A DNA stretch of 64,000 bases. Origin: Lysobacter sp. M2-1. Lineage in GTDB: Bacteria; Pseudomonadota; Gammaproteobacteria; Xanthomonadales; Xanthomonadaceae. The stretch covers positions 124,001 through 188,000 of the forward strand of contig NZ_JAKPBU010000011.1 in the NCBI RefSeq assembly GCF_022662495.1, given 5' to 3'. The position numbers and the translations under genes are program-made. Positions 36,945-45,619 of the stretch are shown here, in pieces; position 1 is the stretch's first letter, and each line of letters begins with the position of its first letter. Under the pieces are notes generated by a model that was not told the origin of the DNA, did not search any database, and saw nothing but the letters and a program-made list of their open reading frames with translations.

Positions 36945-36950
36945 ATTATA
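36945..36950 (-). promoter_or_regulatory. -10 element TATAAT before rsfS
   Basis: A perfect TATAAT on the minus strand 41 bases before the rsfS start, located in the 55-base gap after nadD. No convincing -35 is seen. Confidence 0.4.
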
Positions 36951-36958
36951 CCGGCGGA

Positions 36959-37591
36959 TCATCGGTAGAGCCCGTGACGGTCGATGTAGCCCGCGACCGC
37001 CGCCGGAACCCAGTCGCGCCAGGGTTCGCCGGCGGCGATCCGGGCCCGCAGGGCACTGGCCGACTGCGGGAATATCGGTTGGTCCAGGATGAAGACCCTG
37101 CCTGCCGCCGAGGCATGTAGCTCCTGCGGCGAGCGCGCCCAGCGGCCCGCGACGGCCTCCGATACGGGCCCGGAGAGTTCCCCGAGCGCGCTGCCCGCAC
37201 GCGCTGCCACCACGAGATGGACCAGGTCGAACAGTTCGCGCCAGCGGCTCCAGCTGTCGAGCGCACAGAAGCTGTCGGCGCCGACCAGGATCGCCCACGG
37301 CTGGCCGGGGCCGACTTCAGCACGCAGCGCACGCAGCGTATCCACCGTATACGAAGGACCATCGCGTTGCAGCTCACGCAGGTCCACGCACAGGCCGGGC
37401 TCGTCAGCGACTGCAAGTTGCAGCATGGCGCTACGCTGCGCGGCATTCGCATGCGTGGGTCCCTTGTGCGGCGGATCGGCCGCGGGCATCAGCCGGACCT
37501 CGGCGTCCAGCGCATCGCGCGCATGGCGGGCGACGCCCAGATGCCCGCAGTGCACGGGGTCGAAGGTTCCGCCATACAGGATGCGTAGCAT
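36959..37591 (-). CDS. nadD: Nicotinate-nucleotide adenylyltransferase
   Basis: 210 residues from ATG 37591, which gives the canonical start MLRILYGGTFDPVHCGHLG. Forms deamido-NAD from NaMN and ATP. The GGTFDPVHCGH nucleotidyltransferase motif at the N-terminus and the C-terminal QSASALRARIAAG (ISxTxIR-type) are present. GTG codons at 37606 and 37624 in frame would give a longer product and cannot be excluded. Sits between holA and rsfS, in the standard order. Confidence 0.94.
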   Translation of the reverse strand: MLRILYGGTFDPVHCGHLGVARHARDALDAEVRLMPAADPPHKGPTHANAAQRSAMLQLAVADEPGLCVDLRELQRDGPSYTVDTLRALRAEVGPGQPWAILVGADSFCALDSWSRWRELFDLVHLVVAARAGSALGELSGPVSEAVAGRWARSPQELHASAAGRVFILDQPIFPQSASALRARIAAGEPWRDWVPAAVAGYIDRHGLYR

Positions 37592-37642
37592 GCGAGCAGC
37601 GGTCACGGCCTGCGAGCCGCGCACTTCATCCAGAAAGGCATC

Positions 37643-38671
37643 TCAGCCTGCAACCAGCCGTGCGGCCTTCGCATCGGCCACCGCCAGCAGCACCCGTTCC
37701 AGCTGCTGCCAGGGATCGCCGTCCCCCCGGCCCTTCGCGGCGCGGTCGACGCGACCGATCCGGGCGACGAACTCGTCCCAGCGCGCGGCATCGTGCCGCG
37801 CCAGCGCGCGCTTGTACGCGGCCTGTTTGGAATCCCAGATTCGCTGCGCCTTGAATTCCGCCGCCAGGTTTCCGCCACGGGCCTGCACCTGGGCCAACGC
37901 CGCAGCACGCTGCAACTCCATCGCCACCATCCCGAGCAGCGCCGGTACCGCAATGCCCTCGGCGCGCAAGCCGGCCAGCATCCGCGCTGCGTGGGCGCCC
38001 TGTCCATTCATCGCGGCATCGAGCAGTCGGAACACGTCGAAGCGCGCGGCATCCGCCACCAGCGATTCCATGCGCGCAGCATCGATCGTCGCGCCTTCGT
38101 CCAGCAGCGCGAGCTTGTCGATCTCCTGAGCCGCTGCGAGCAGGTTGCCCTCGACGCGCTCGGCCAGCACCTGGACCGCATCGCGATTCGCGCGCAGGCC
38201 GCGCGCACGCATGCGGCGTTCGATCCATTCCGGCAATTCGTGCGCCTTGACTGGCCAGGCCACGACCACATGGCCGACACGCGCGATCGCCTCGCTCCAC
38301 TTGCCACCATGCTGGCGGCTCCACTCGTCGCAGGTCACCAGCAACACAACGTCCGGAGGCGGATCGGCACAGAACCCGCCCAGGACCTTGGCCCCGTCGG
38401 TGCCAGGCTTGCCGCTGGGCAGGCGGACTTCCAGCAACCGCTGCGCGGAAAACAGGCTGGGCGCGCGCAGGCTGGCTTCGAGCAGACTCCAGTTGAACCG
38501 GGCATCGACGTCGAAGATTTCGCGCTCGCCGATGCCCTGCGCCCGCGCGCGCAGGCGGACGGCGTCGGCGGCCTCCAGCACCCGCAGCGGCTCCGCGCCA
38601 GCGATCAGGTACGCCGGGCGCAGCGTTTCGTTGTCGAGCTGCGCGACCAGGCGTTCGGGCGTCAACTCCAT
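37643..38671 (-). CDS. holA: DNA polymerase III delta subunit
   Basis: 342 residues, matching HolA. Wrench subunit of the clamp loader, opening the beta clamp. The N-terminal AYLIAGAEPLRVLEAADAVR, FNWSLLEASLRAPSLFSAQRL and EGNLLAAAQEIDKLALL (domain II) are typical. It follows lptE, with 22 bases between, and precedes nadD. Confidence 0.95.
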   Translation of the reverse strand: MELTPERLVAQLDNETLRPAYLIAGAEPLRVLEAADAVRLRARAQGIGEREIFDVDARFNWSLLEASLRAPSLFSAQRLLEVRLPSGKPGTDGAKVLGGFCADPPPDVVLLVTCDEWSRQHGGKWSEAIARVGHVVVAWPVKAHELPEWIERRMRARGLRANRDAVQVLAERVEGNLLAAAQEIDKLALLDEGATIDAARMESLVADAARFDVFRLLDAAMNGQGAHAARMLAGLRAEGIAVPALLGMVAMELQRAAALAQVQARGGNLAAEFKAQRIWDSKQAAYKRALARHDAARWDEFVARIGRVDRAAKGRGDGDPWQQLERVLLAVADAKAARLVAG

Positions 38672-38693
38672 GGCGGAAGTGGCGCGATGCCCG

Positions 38694-39224
38694 TCAGGGC
38701 GATTCCACAGTGCTGGACGCGGCAGGCTGCGGCGCCTTGGTCACCGCGTCGATCCGGCGCAGGATCGCCGAGACCATTTCGCGACGCATTTCGCGGGTGA
38801 GGATCTCGCGCTCGCTCTCGGTTCCTTCCGATCGCGTCGGCACCGAGATGTAGTCGCGCGACAGTTCGATCGACTGCTCCGGTACCACCACCGTGCCGTC
38901 GGCACGGCGCAGATCGAAAATAGTGGCGTAGCGCAGGCTGAACTCCTGGCCGCGGCCCTGCACGTCGACGGAGATAGGCGTATTGCCCCATTTCTCGAAC
39001 AGGATGTTGAGCGTCGACACGCCTTCCTTCGGTCCGTCGGCCCTGGCCTGTCCGCCGACGCGATCGAGCGATTGGGCCAGCGACTCGGCCAGCGGGCTGT
39101 ACGGATCTTTCGCCACGACCCGGATCTCGCCGACATCCGCGGGCAGCTCGAGCGCCCCGCGCAGATGGAACCCGCAGGCGGAGAGTGCAAGCGCGGCCAC
39201 GGCCGCAAACAGGAATCTGGTCAT
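38694..39224 (-). CDS. lptE: LPS-assembly lipoprotein LptE
   Basis: 176 residues from ATG 39224. The signal peptide ends with lipobox LSAC (Cys 17), so it is an outer membrane lipoprotein; it plugs the LptD barrel that delivers LPS to the cell surface. CGFHLRGALELPADV is the typical start of mature LptE. An in-frame upstream extension to 39419 would not leave an N-terminal signal, so it is rejected. Position leuS-lptE-holA is conserved. Confidence 0.94.
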   Translation of the reverse strand: MTRFLFAAVAALALSACGFHLRGALELPADVGEIRVVAKDPYSPLAESLAQSLDRVGGQARADGPKEGVSTLNILFEKWGNTPISVDVQGRGQEFSLRYATIFDLRRADGTVVVPEQSIELSRDYISVPTRSEGTESEREILTREMRREMVSAILRRIDAVTKAPQPAASSTVESP

Positions 39225-39429
39225 GCGCGAAGTCTGGACGAGCCGGCGGTATGCGGCAAGGCTGGCGTGCGTATCGGGTTCAGGCGGGCCGCGAAGGGGC
39301 TTGTACCGATTGGCTTGGCCAAGCAATCGCGGCTGACGCCGCTCCAACGGAAGGAACGTCTCGCGCGCAGTGCGAATGGGGGTATGGAGGCCAAGGCGTG
39401 GGGCCCAAAGTTTCGGCACGAAACTTCAG

Positions 39430-39457
39430 GGGGTAAGCCACTACAGGGGCTTACCCC
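39430..39457 (-). terminator. Hairpin at the leuS stop codon
   Basis: GGGGTAAGCC (39430-39439) and GGCTTACCCC (39448-39457) are exact reverse complements, and the leuS TAA lies in the stem. A second perfect hairpin, AAGTTTCG-GCA-CGAAACTT, is at 39408-39426. No T-run follows. The rest of 39225-39407 shows nothing clear. Confidence 0.55.
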
Positions 39458-42177
39458 GCCACGATATTGACGATCTTGCCGGGCACCACGATCACCTTGC
39501 GTACCGCCAGGCCCTCGAGGACCATCGCCACCCGCGGTTCGGCCATGGCGGCCGCTTCGATCGCCTCGCGCGAGGCGTCGAGCGGCATTTCGATCTGCCC
39601 GCGCAGCTTGCCGTTGACCTGGACCGCCAGGGTCACCGCGTCGCGCACCAGTGCAGCCGGATCGGCCTTGGGAAAGGGCGCGTCCTCCAGCAGCGTCTCC
39701 GGATGGCCCAGCGCCTGCCATGCGGCATGCGAGAAATGCGGCGTGATCGGATTGAGCAGCAGCACGATCGCCTCGAACGCCTCATGCCGCACCGCCCTGC
39801 CCTGGTCGCTCATGTCGGTGAACTTTCCGACATGATTGAGCAGTTCCATCAGCGCGGCAATCGCGGTGTTGAAGGCATGGCGGCGACCGTAGTCATCGCC
39901 CACCTTGGCGATGGTTTCGTGCACGTGCCGGCGCAGGGTCTTCTGCACCGCATCCAGCGCAGGCGGATCGACCGGGGGATGATCGGGCTGGGCCACGTGC
40001 GCGTGCAGTTCCCGCCACAGGCGGCGCAGGAAGCGCGCCATGCCCTCGACTCCGGCATCGCTCCATTCCAGCGATTGCTCCGGCGGCGCCGCGAACATCG
40101 AGAACAGGCGCACGGTGTCCGCGCCGTAGCGATCGATCAGCAGCTGCGGATCGACACCGTTGTTCTTGGACTTGGACATCTTCTCGATGCCGCCGATCGC
40201 CACCGGCTGGCCGTCGGCCTTCAGCGTCGCGCCGGCGACGTGGCCGCGCTCGTCGCGCAGCAGCTCGACGTCGGCGGGATTGACCCAGTCCCTGGACCCA
40301 TCCGCCTTCTCGCGATAGAAGGTTTCAGCCACCACCATGCCCTGGGTGAGCAGGCGCGTGGCCGGCTCGTCGCTGTCCACCAGACCCGCGTCGCGCATGA
40401 GCTTGTGGTAGAAGCGGAAGTACATCAGGTGCAGGATCGCGTGTTCGATCCCGCCGATGTACTGGTCCACCGGCAGCCAGTGGTTCGCGCGCCGGTCCAC
40501 CATCGATTCCGCACCCGGCGAGGTGTAGCGCGCGTAGTACCAGCTCGACTCCATGAAGGTATCGAAGGTATCGGTCTCGCGCTCGGCGGCCGCGCCGCAG
40601 CGCGGGCAGATGGTCTTGCGCCATTGCGGATCGGCCTTGATCGGCGACTGCACGCCGCTGAAGGCGACGTCTTCGGGCAGCACCACCGGCAGCTGGTCCT
40701 CGGGCACCGGCACCGCGCCGCAGGCGTCGCAATAGATCACCGGGATCGGGCAGCCCCAGTAACGCTGGCGGCTGACGCCCCAGTCGCGCAGGCGGAAGTT
40801 CACCCGCCGCGTGCCGCGGCCTTCGGCTTCGAACTTCGCCGCCAGCGCGTTGAACGCGGCCTGGAAGTCCATGCCGTTGTATTCGTCGGAGTTCACCAGG
40901 AAGCCGCGCTCGGTATAGGCGCCCTCTTCCTGCACACTGCGCACGAAATCCTGGACCACCTGTACCGCGGCGCCGGTGTCGTAGGCATCGACCGGCGCGC
41001 GTTCGCCCAGCGCCGCGCCCATCGGATCGGCGTCGCTGCCGATATCGGCGGTGACCTGCGCCAGCGCGTCGCGGACGGCCGTGGGAACAACCACCATCCG
41101 GATCGGCAGCCCATAGGCCTTGGCGAATTCCCAATCGCGCTGGTCGTGGCCCGGCACCGCCATCACCGCGCCGGTGCCGTAGCCCATCAGCACGAAGTTG
41201 GCGACCCACACCGGTAGCTCCTCGCCGGTGACCGGGTGCAGCGCGCGCAGGCCGGTGTCCATGCCGCGCTTTTCCTGGGTCTCGAGCTCGGCTTCGGACG
41301 TGCCGCCCTTGCGCAGATCGGCGATGAACGCCGCCAGCCCCGGGTCCGCTGCGGCGGCCTTCACCGCCAGCGGATGTTCGGCCGCGATCGACAGAAAGGT
41401 TGCGCCCATGAGCGTGTCCGGGCGGGTGGTGAACACAGTCAGCGGCTCGGATTCGCCTTCGATGCGGAACTGGATCTCCAGCCCTTCGCTGCGACCGATC
41501 CAGTTGCGCTGCATGGTCTTGACCGAATCCGGCCATCCGTCGAGCGCATCCAGTCCGTCGAGCAGTTCCTGCGCGTAGTCGGTAATGCGCAGGAACCACT
41601 GCGGAATTTCCCGCTTCTCCACCACCGCACCGGTGCGCCAGCCGCGGCCGTCGATCACCTGCTCGTTGGCCAGCACGGTCTGGTCGACCGGATCCCAGTT
41701 CACCACCGAGTTCTTGCGGTAGGCGATGCCCTGCTGCATCAGGCGCACGAACATGCGCTGCTCGTGCACGTAGTACTCGGGCGTGCAGGTGGCGAATTCA
41801 CGCGTCCAGTCGATGGCATACCCCATCGCCTTGAGCTGCTCGCGCATGTGCGCAATGTTGGCGTAGGTCCACTTGGCCGGCGCGGTGTTGTTCTTGATCG
41901 CGGCGTTCTCGGCCGGCAGCCCGAACGCGTCCCAGCCCATCGGTTGCAGCACGTTGTAGCCGGTCATGCGCTTGTAGCGGCTGATCACATCGCCGATGGT
42001 GTAGTTGCGCACGTGACCCACATGCAGCGCGCCCGAGGGGTACGGAAGCATCGACAGGCAGTAGTACTTGGGCTTGGGCGAGGATTCGTCCACCTCGAAG
42101 GCGCCTGTGGCCTCCCAGAAATGCTGGGCGGCGGGCTCGATGGTCCGGGGATCGTAGGCGGCGGGCTCGGAGGGCAC
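39451..42177 (-). CDS. leuS: Leucyl-tRNA synthetase
   Basis: 908 residues from GTG 42177. Class I synthetase charging tRNA-Leu. The HIGH-type motif is in [18 protein letters not shown] and KMSKS in [15 protein letters not shown]; the CP1 editing domain carries the threonine-rich [15 protein letters not shown] and [19 protein letters not shown], and the zinc ribbon has CPRCG. GTG 42177 is chosen since it gives the family N-terminus ([20 protein letters not shown]); the frame stays open far upstream but would run through the divergent amidohydrolase gene. First gene of the block leuS-lptE-holA-nadD. Confidence 0.95.
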   Translation of the reverse strand: MPSEPAAYDPRTIEPAAQHFWEATGAFEVDESSPKPKYYCLSMLPYPSGALHVGHVRNYTIGDVISRYKRMTGYNVLQPMGWDAFGLPAENAAIKNNTAPAKWTYANIAHMREQLKAMGYAIDWTREFATCTPEYYVHEQRMFVRLMQQGIAYRKNSVVNWDPVDQTVLANEQVIDGRGWRTGAVVEKREIPQWFLRITDYAQELLDGLDALDGWPDSVKTMQRNWIGRSEGLEIQFRIEGESEPLTVFTTRPDTLMGATFLSIAAEHPLAVKAAAADPGLAAFIADLRKGGTSEAELETQEKRGMDTGLRALHPVTGEELPVWVANFVLMGYGTGAVMAVPGHDQRDWEFAKAYGLPIRMVVVPTAVRDALAQVTADIGSDADPMGAALGERAPVDAYDTGAAVQVVQDFVRSVQEEGAYTERGFLVNSDEYNGMDFQAAFNALAAKFEAEGRGTRRVNFRLRDWGVSRQRYWGCPIPVIYCDACGAVPVPEDQLPVVLPEDVAFSGVQSPIKADPQWRKTICPRCGAAAERETDTFDTFMESSWYYARYTSPGAESMVDRRANHWLPVDQYIGGIEHAILHLMYFRFYHKLMRDAGLVDSDEPATRLLTQGMVVAETFYREKADGSRDWVNPADVELLRDERGHVAGATLKADGQPVAIGGIEKMSKSKNNGVDPQLLIDRYGADTVRLFSMFAAPPEQSLEWSDAGVEGMARFLRRLWRELHAHVAQPDHPPVDPPALDAVQKTLRRHVHETIAKVGDDYGRRHAFNTAIAALMELLNHVGKFTDMSDQGRAVRHEAFEAIVLLLNPITPHFSHAAWQALGHPETLLEDAPFPKADPAALVRDAVTLAVQVNGKLRGQIEMPLDASREAIEAAAMAEPRVAMVLEGLAVRKVIVVPGKIVNIVAG

Positions 42178-42273
42178 GGAAGACTGGGCGTGGAAGCGGC
42201 CGGACAGCCTACCGCAGCGCACAAAACCCTGCCATGCGTGGCACCATCGCCCCTCCTCTCGACGGAGTCGGAC

Positions 42274-43584
42274 ATGAGAACAGCGTCCTGCGTGGCTGGC
42301 GTACTGGGGCTGGTCTGCTCTGTGCAGGTAGCCGCGGCGCCTCCGGCGCCCGCGCCTGCGCAAGCCTTGCAGTGCGAACGCCTGTTCGACAGCCGCAGCG
42401 GGCAGCTGCTGGACGCACGCACGGTGGTGGTTCGCGAAGGCAAGGTGGCCGAAGTGCTCCCCGGCAAGGTGCAGGTGCCGGGCGCGACCGCGATCGACCT
42501 GTCCGGCCGTACCTGCAGCCCGGGCTGGACGGATCTGCACGTGCACATGGCCAGCCAGTCCAGTCCGCAGAGCTATTCCGAAGGCTTCCGCCTGGACGAC
42601 GTCGATTTCGCGTTCCGCGCCGTCGGATATGCGGAAAAGACCCTTATGGCCGGCTTCACCAGCGTGCGCGACCTCGGCGGCGAAGTCGCCCCGCACCTGC
42701 GCGACGCGATCAACCAGGGCCTGGTCAGGGGACCGCGCATCTTCGCCGCCGGCAAGTCGATCGCCACCACCGGCGGCCATGCCGACCCCACCAACGGCTA
42801 CAACTCCGAGCTCTCGCACCTGGTCGGCCCGCCCGGCCCGACCGAGGGCGTGGTCAATTCGATCGACGAGGCCCGCCAGGCGGTGCGCCAGCGCTACAAG
42901 GAAGGCAGCGACGTGATCAAGATCACCGCCACCGGTGGCGTGCTGAGCTACGCAAAATCAGGCGACGCGCCGCAGTTCACCGTGGAAGAGGTCCGCGCCA
43001 TCGTCGACACGGCGCGGGACTACGGCTACAAGGTCGCCGCACACGCGCACGGCGAGGAAGGCATGCGCCGGGCGGTCGAGGGCGGCGTGACCAGCATCGA
43101 GCATGGCACCTACATGAGCGAGGAGCTGATGGCGCTGATGAAGCGCAAGGGCACCTGGTACGTGCCGACCATCTATGCCGGCCGGTTCGTCGCTGACAAG
43201 GCCAAGGTCGACGGCTATTTTCCCGAAATCGTACGGCCCAAGGCTGCGCGCATCGGCGCGCAGATCCAGGACACCGCGGCCAAGGCCTACAAGGCGGGCG
43301 TGAAGATCGCCTTCGGCACCGACATGGGCGTGGGGCCGCACGGCGACAACGCGCGTGAATTCGTCTATATGCACGAGGCCGGCATACCGGCCGCATACGC
43401 GCTGCAGGCGGCCACGATCCGCGCCGCCGAAGTACTTGGCGTCGAGGACCAGGGCGTGGTGGAAGCCGGGCAGCGCGCCGACATCATCGCCATTCCTGGC
43501 GATCCGCTGGCCGACATCAACGCTGTGATGAACGTCGACTTCGTGATGAAGGATGGCGTGGTGTACAAGACGCCGACGCAGTAA
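42274..43584 (+). CDS. Secreted amidohydrolase (Xaa-Pro dipeptidase-like)
   Basis: 436 residues. Signal peptide to about VAAA (22), then an amidohydrolase TIM barrel: TDLHVHM (HxH metal site), [11 protein letters not shown] (bridging Lys), KVAAHAHG and SIEHGTYM (metal-binding His), and FGTDMGVG (catalytic Asp). The set fits imidazolonepropionase-like hydrolases/Xaa-Pro dipeptidases that cleave dipeptides or cyclic amides in the periplasm. Divergent from leuS with a 96-base gap; a GGAG lies before the ATG. Substrate unknown. It may act with the exported peptidases further downstream. Confidence 0.85.
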   Translation: MRTASCVAGVLGLVCSVQVAAAPPAPAPAQALQCERLFDSRSGQLLDARTVVVREGKVAEVLPGKVQVPGATAIDLSGRTCSPGWTDLHVHMASQSSPQSYSEGFRLDDVDFAFRAVGYAEKTLMAGFTSVRDLGGEVAPHLRDAINQGLVRGPRIFAAGKSIATTGGHADPTNGYNSELSHLVGPPGPTEGVVNSIDEARQAVRQRYKEGSDVIKITATGGVLSYAKSGDAPQFTVEEVRAIVDTARDYGYKVAAHAHGEEGMRRAVEGGVTSIEHGTYMSEELMALMKRKGTWYVPTIYAGRFVADKAKVDGYFPEIVRPKAARIGAQIQDTAAKAYKAGVKIAFGTDMGVGPHGDNAREFVYMHEAGIPAAYALQAATIRAAEVLGVEDQGVVEAGQRADIIAIPGDPLADINAVMNVDFVMKDGVVYKTPTQ

Positions 43585-43602
43585 CCCTGCAGGAGAATCA
43601 AG

Positions 43603-43848
43603 ATGGAATGGCTGGGCTACGTCGCCGCGACCCTGACCACCATCGCCTTCGTCCCGCAGGCGCTCAAGACCATCCGCACGCGCGACACGCGGGGCATCTC
43701 GCTGGGGATGTACGTGGTGTTCACCATCGGCGTCGTGTTCTGGTTCGGCTACGGTCTGGTGCTCGGCTCATGGCCGATGATCGTGTCGAACGCGATCACC
43801 TTCGTGCTCGCTTCGGTCATCCTCGCGATGAAACTGCGCCACGGTTAG
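43603..43848 (+). CDS. SemiSWEET-type sugar transporter
   Basis: 81 residues, three transmembrane helices. Half-size relative of SWEET transporters that works as a dimer, moving sugars by facilitated diffusion. The PQ motif is at P18-Q19 (FVPQALKTIRTRDTRGISL), with the conserved WFGYGL and SNAITFVLA. A good AGGAG precedes the ATG, 18 bases after the amidohydrolase stop. The last 32 bases overlap the end of the DUF998 gene on the other strand. Confidence 0.9.
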   Translation: MEWLGYVAATLTTIAFVPQALKTIRTRDTRGISLGMYVVFTIGVVFWFGYGLVLGSWPMIVSNAITFVLASVILAMKLRHG

Positions 43849-44401
43849 CGGGAAGCAGCAGCCACCAGCAGAACCACAGGGCGAAGGCGACGCGCTGAGC
43901 CAGCGGCGCGGGCATCAGGGCCACGCCGTACAGCGCGCACGCCGGCAACAGCAGCGCGAACGCCAGGCCGGCCAGGCGCCGACGCGCGACGGCGGCCGCC
44001 AGCAGCAGCGCGCCCGGCACGAACGCCACCCACCAGAGCGTCCACGCGACGGCATGCAGGCGGCTGGCGGGCGCGAGCAGGTTGTAGGGATCCAGCGGCA
44101 GCACGCCCTGCGCGGCGAAGGCGAGGGCCGACAGCATCGACAGTTGCAGCCCGATCCGCGCCATCCAGCCGTCCGCAGTCGCAGCCGAACGCCAGGCGAA
44201 CGCGCACCACGCCAGGATCACGCCCGGTGCCAGGAACCCCAGCAGATTGAAGGCGAGCGCATGCGGCTCGCCGCGGGCCCCCAGCAGCGCCACCGGATGC
44301 ACCAGCTGCGAGTAGCCCGGCGAGGCCATGCCGAAACCCGCCACCGCGGCGAGCCAAAGCAGCGCCGCCAGCCATGGCAGGCGGCGCTGTAATTCGTGCA
44401 T
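43817..44401 (-). CDS. DUF998 family membrane protein
   Basis: 194 residues with about six hydrophobic helices. The pattern GMASPGYSQLVHPVALLGARG and AFNLLGFLAPGVILA and the loop QGVLPLDPYNL fit DUF998, a family of integral membrane proteins of unknown role. ATG 44401 gives MHELQRRLPWLAALLWLA; ATG codons upstream would add charged sequence. It converges on and overlaps the SemiSWEET gene. No ribosome site is clear, so the exact start is uncertain. Confidence 0.75.
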   Translation of the reverse strand: MHELQRRLPWLAALLWLAAVAGFGMASPGYSQLVHPVALLGARGEPHALAFNLLGFLAPGVILAWCAFAWRSAATADGWMARIGLQLSMLSALAFAAQGVLPLDPYNLLAPASRLHAVAWTLWWVAFVPGALLLAAAVARRRLAGLAFALLLPACALYGVALMPAPLAQRVAFALWFCWWLLLPANRGAVSSRG

Positions 44402-44545
44402 GGCGCTCCCACCCATCGGACCCCTCGCTGGCCATCGTTCCGCGCCAATCATGCCTTGCGCCGGAAATGCCGGCTTCGGCGAGCGCGGACTTGCATCGCG
44501 AGGCGGCTGGCACAATCTCGGTCCGCTCCCACCCCGGATCCCCCG

Positions 44546-45418
44546 ATGCCCGCAGACGTACGCAATCCCCACGTTTTCGATGCCACCACCGCCGGATTCG
44601 AGACCGAGGTGCTGGCGAAATCGCTGGAAACCCCGGTCCTGGTCGACTTCTGGGCGGACTGGTGCGGTCCGTGCAAGACCCTCGGGCCGATCCTGGAGAA
44701 GCTGGCCGCCGAGTTCAATGGCGGGTTCGTGTTGGCCAAGGTCGACACCGAGCACGAACAGCAGATCGTCGCGGCCTTCCAGATCCGCTCGATCCCCACC
44801 GTCTTCCTGGTCAAGGGCGGGCAGATCGTCGACGGCTTCCAGGGCGCGCTGCCCGAAGGCCAGGTGCGCGAATTCCTCACCCACCACGGGATCGCGCCGG
44901 CCGAAGCCGCCGAACCGACCATCGAAGCGGAAGCGCCGCCGCCCGACCCGCATGCCGAGGTGGTGCGGTTGCGCAAGCTGGTCGAAACCGAGCCCGACCA
45001 GGCCGGGCACCGATTGGACCTGGCCCTGGCGCTGCTGAAGACCGGCGCGGCGGCCGAGGCCGAAACCCTGCTCGACGCCCTGCCCGCCAACCTGTCCACC
45101 GACGAGCGCGCCGTGAAGGCGCGCGCGCGCCTGGGATTTGCCGCCCTGCTCAAGGACGCGCCGCCGGCACAGACCCTGCAGGCGGCGATCGCGTCGGATC
45201 CGGACGATCTGCGCGCGCGGCACCTGCTGGGTGCGCACGAACTCGTGGCCGGCAACGCCGAAGCCGGGCTCGAGCAGCTGCTGGAGATGCTGCGCCGCAA
45301 CCGCGACTGGAACGACGGACTGCCGAAGAAGGCGCTGATCGATGCCTTCCGCGTGGTCGAGGACGAGGATCTGGTCGGCCGCTACCGTCGCAAGATGTCT
45401 TCGCTGTTGCTGGTGTAA
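44546..45418 (+). CDS. cnoX: CnoX/YbbN-type thioredoxin-TPR co-chaperone
   Basis: 290 residues. N-terminal thioredoxin domain (about 10-115) with an intact active site DWCGPCK (C40, C43), a charged linker (about 120-145), then TPR-like helices (AEVVRLRKLVETEPDQAGHR onward). The layout matches CnoX/YbbN, a holdase that transfers substrates to GroEL. E. coli CnoX has lost the first Cys (SxxC), whereas this protein keeps CGPC and may be redox-active. ATG 44546 is preceded by CACAAT 30 bases upstream as a possible -10. Confidence 0.9.
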   Translation: MPADVRNPHVFDATTAGFETEVLAKSLETPVLVDFWADWCGPCKTLGPILEKLAAEFNGGFVLAKVDTEHEQQIVAAFQIRSIPTVFLVKGGQIVDGFQGALPEGQVREFLTHHGIAPAEAAEPTIEAEAPPPDPHAEVVRLRKLVETEPDQAGHRLDLALALLKTGAAAEAETLLDALPANLSTDERAVKARARLGFAALLKDAPPAQTLQAAIASDPDDLRARHLLGAHELVAGNAEAGLEQLLEMLRRNRDWNDGLPKKALIDAFRVVEDEDLVGRYRRKMSSLLLV

Positions 45419-45589
45419 GCGGCCCGGGGACGGCATCGCGCGCCCTGCCATCGCCTGTCCGCAGCAGGCCGCCCCGCACTCGCCGGCGATGCCGGGTGCG
45501 CGTGCGCAAGCAGCTGTACGTCCGTCGCAAAAACCGTTGAAACCATGCGGGAAGCCGCCGGCCGGTGGTTGCCGGCCCGCGGCGCGGCG

Positions 45590-45595
45590 TATCCT
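45590..45595 (+). promoter_or_regulatory. -10-like hexamer before the kinase gene
   Basis: TATCCT with TTGCCG 15 bases upstream (45569-45574), 24 bases before the kinase ATG, which has its own GGGGA. The 200-base gap after cnoX holds nothing else that I can name. Confidence 0.35.
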
Positions 45596-45619
45596 CGCCG
45601 CTGTCGACCCGGGGACGAC

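Noticed and set aside
39451-42819. LeuS start far upstream (42819)
   Set aside because: The added 214 residues are antisense to the amidohydrolase and lie before the true LeuS N-terminus; GTG 42177 fits the family.
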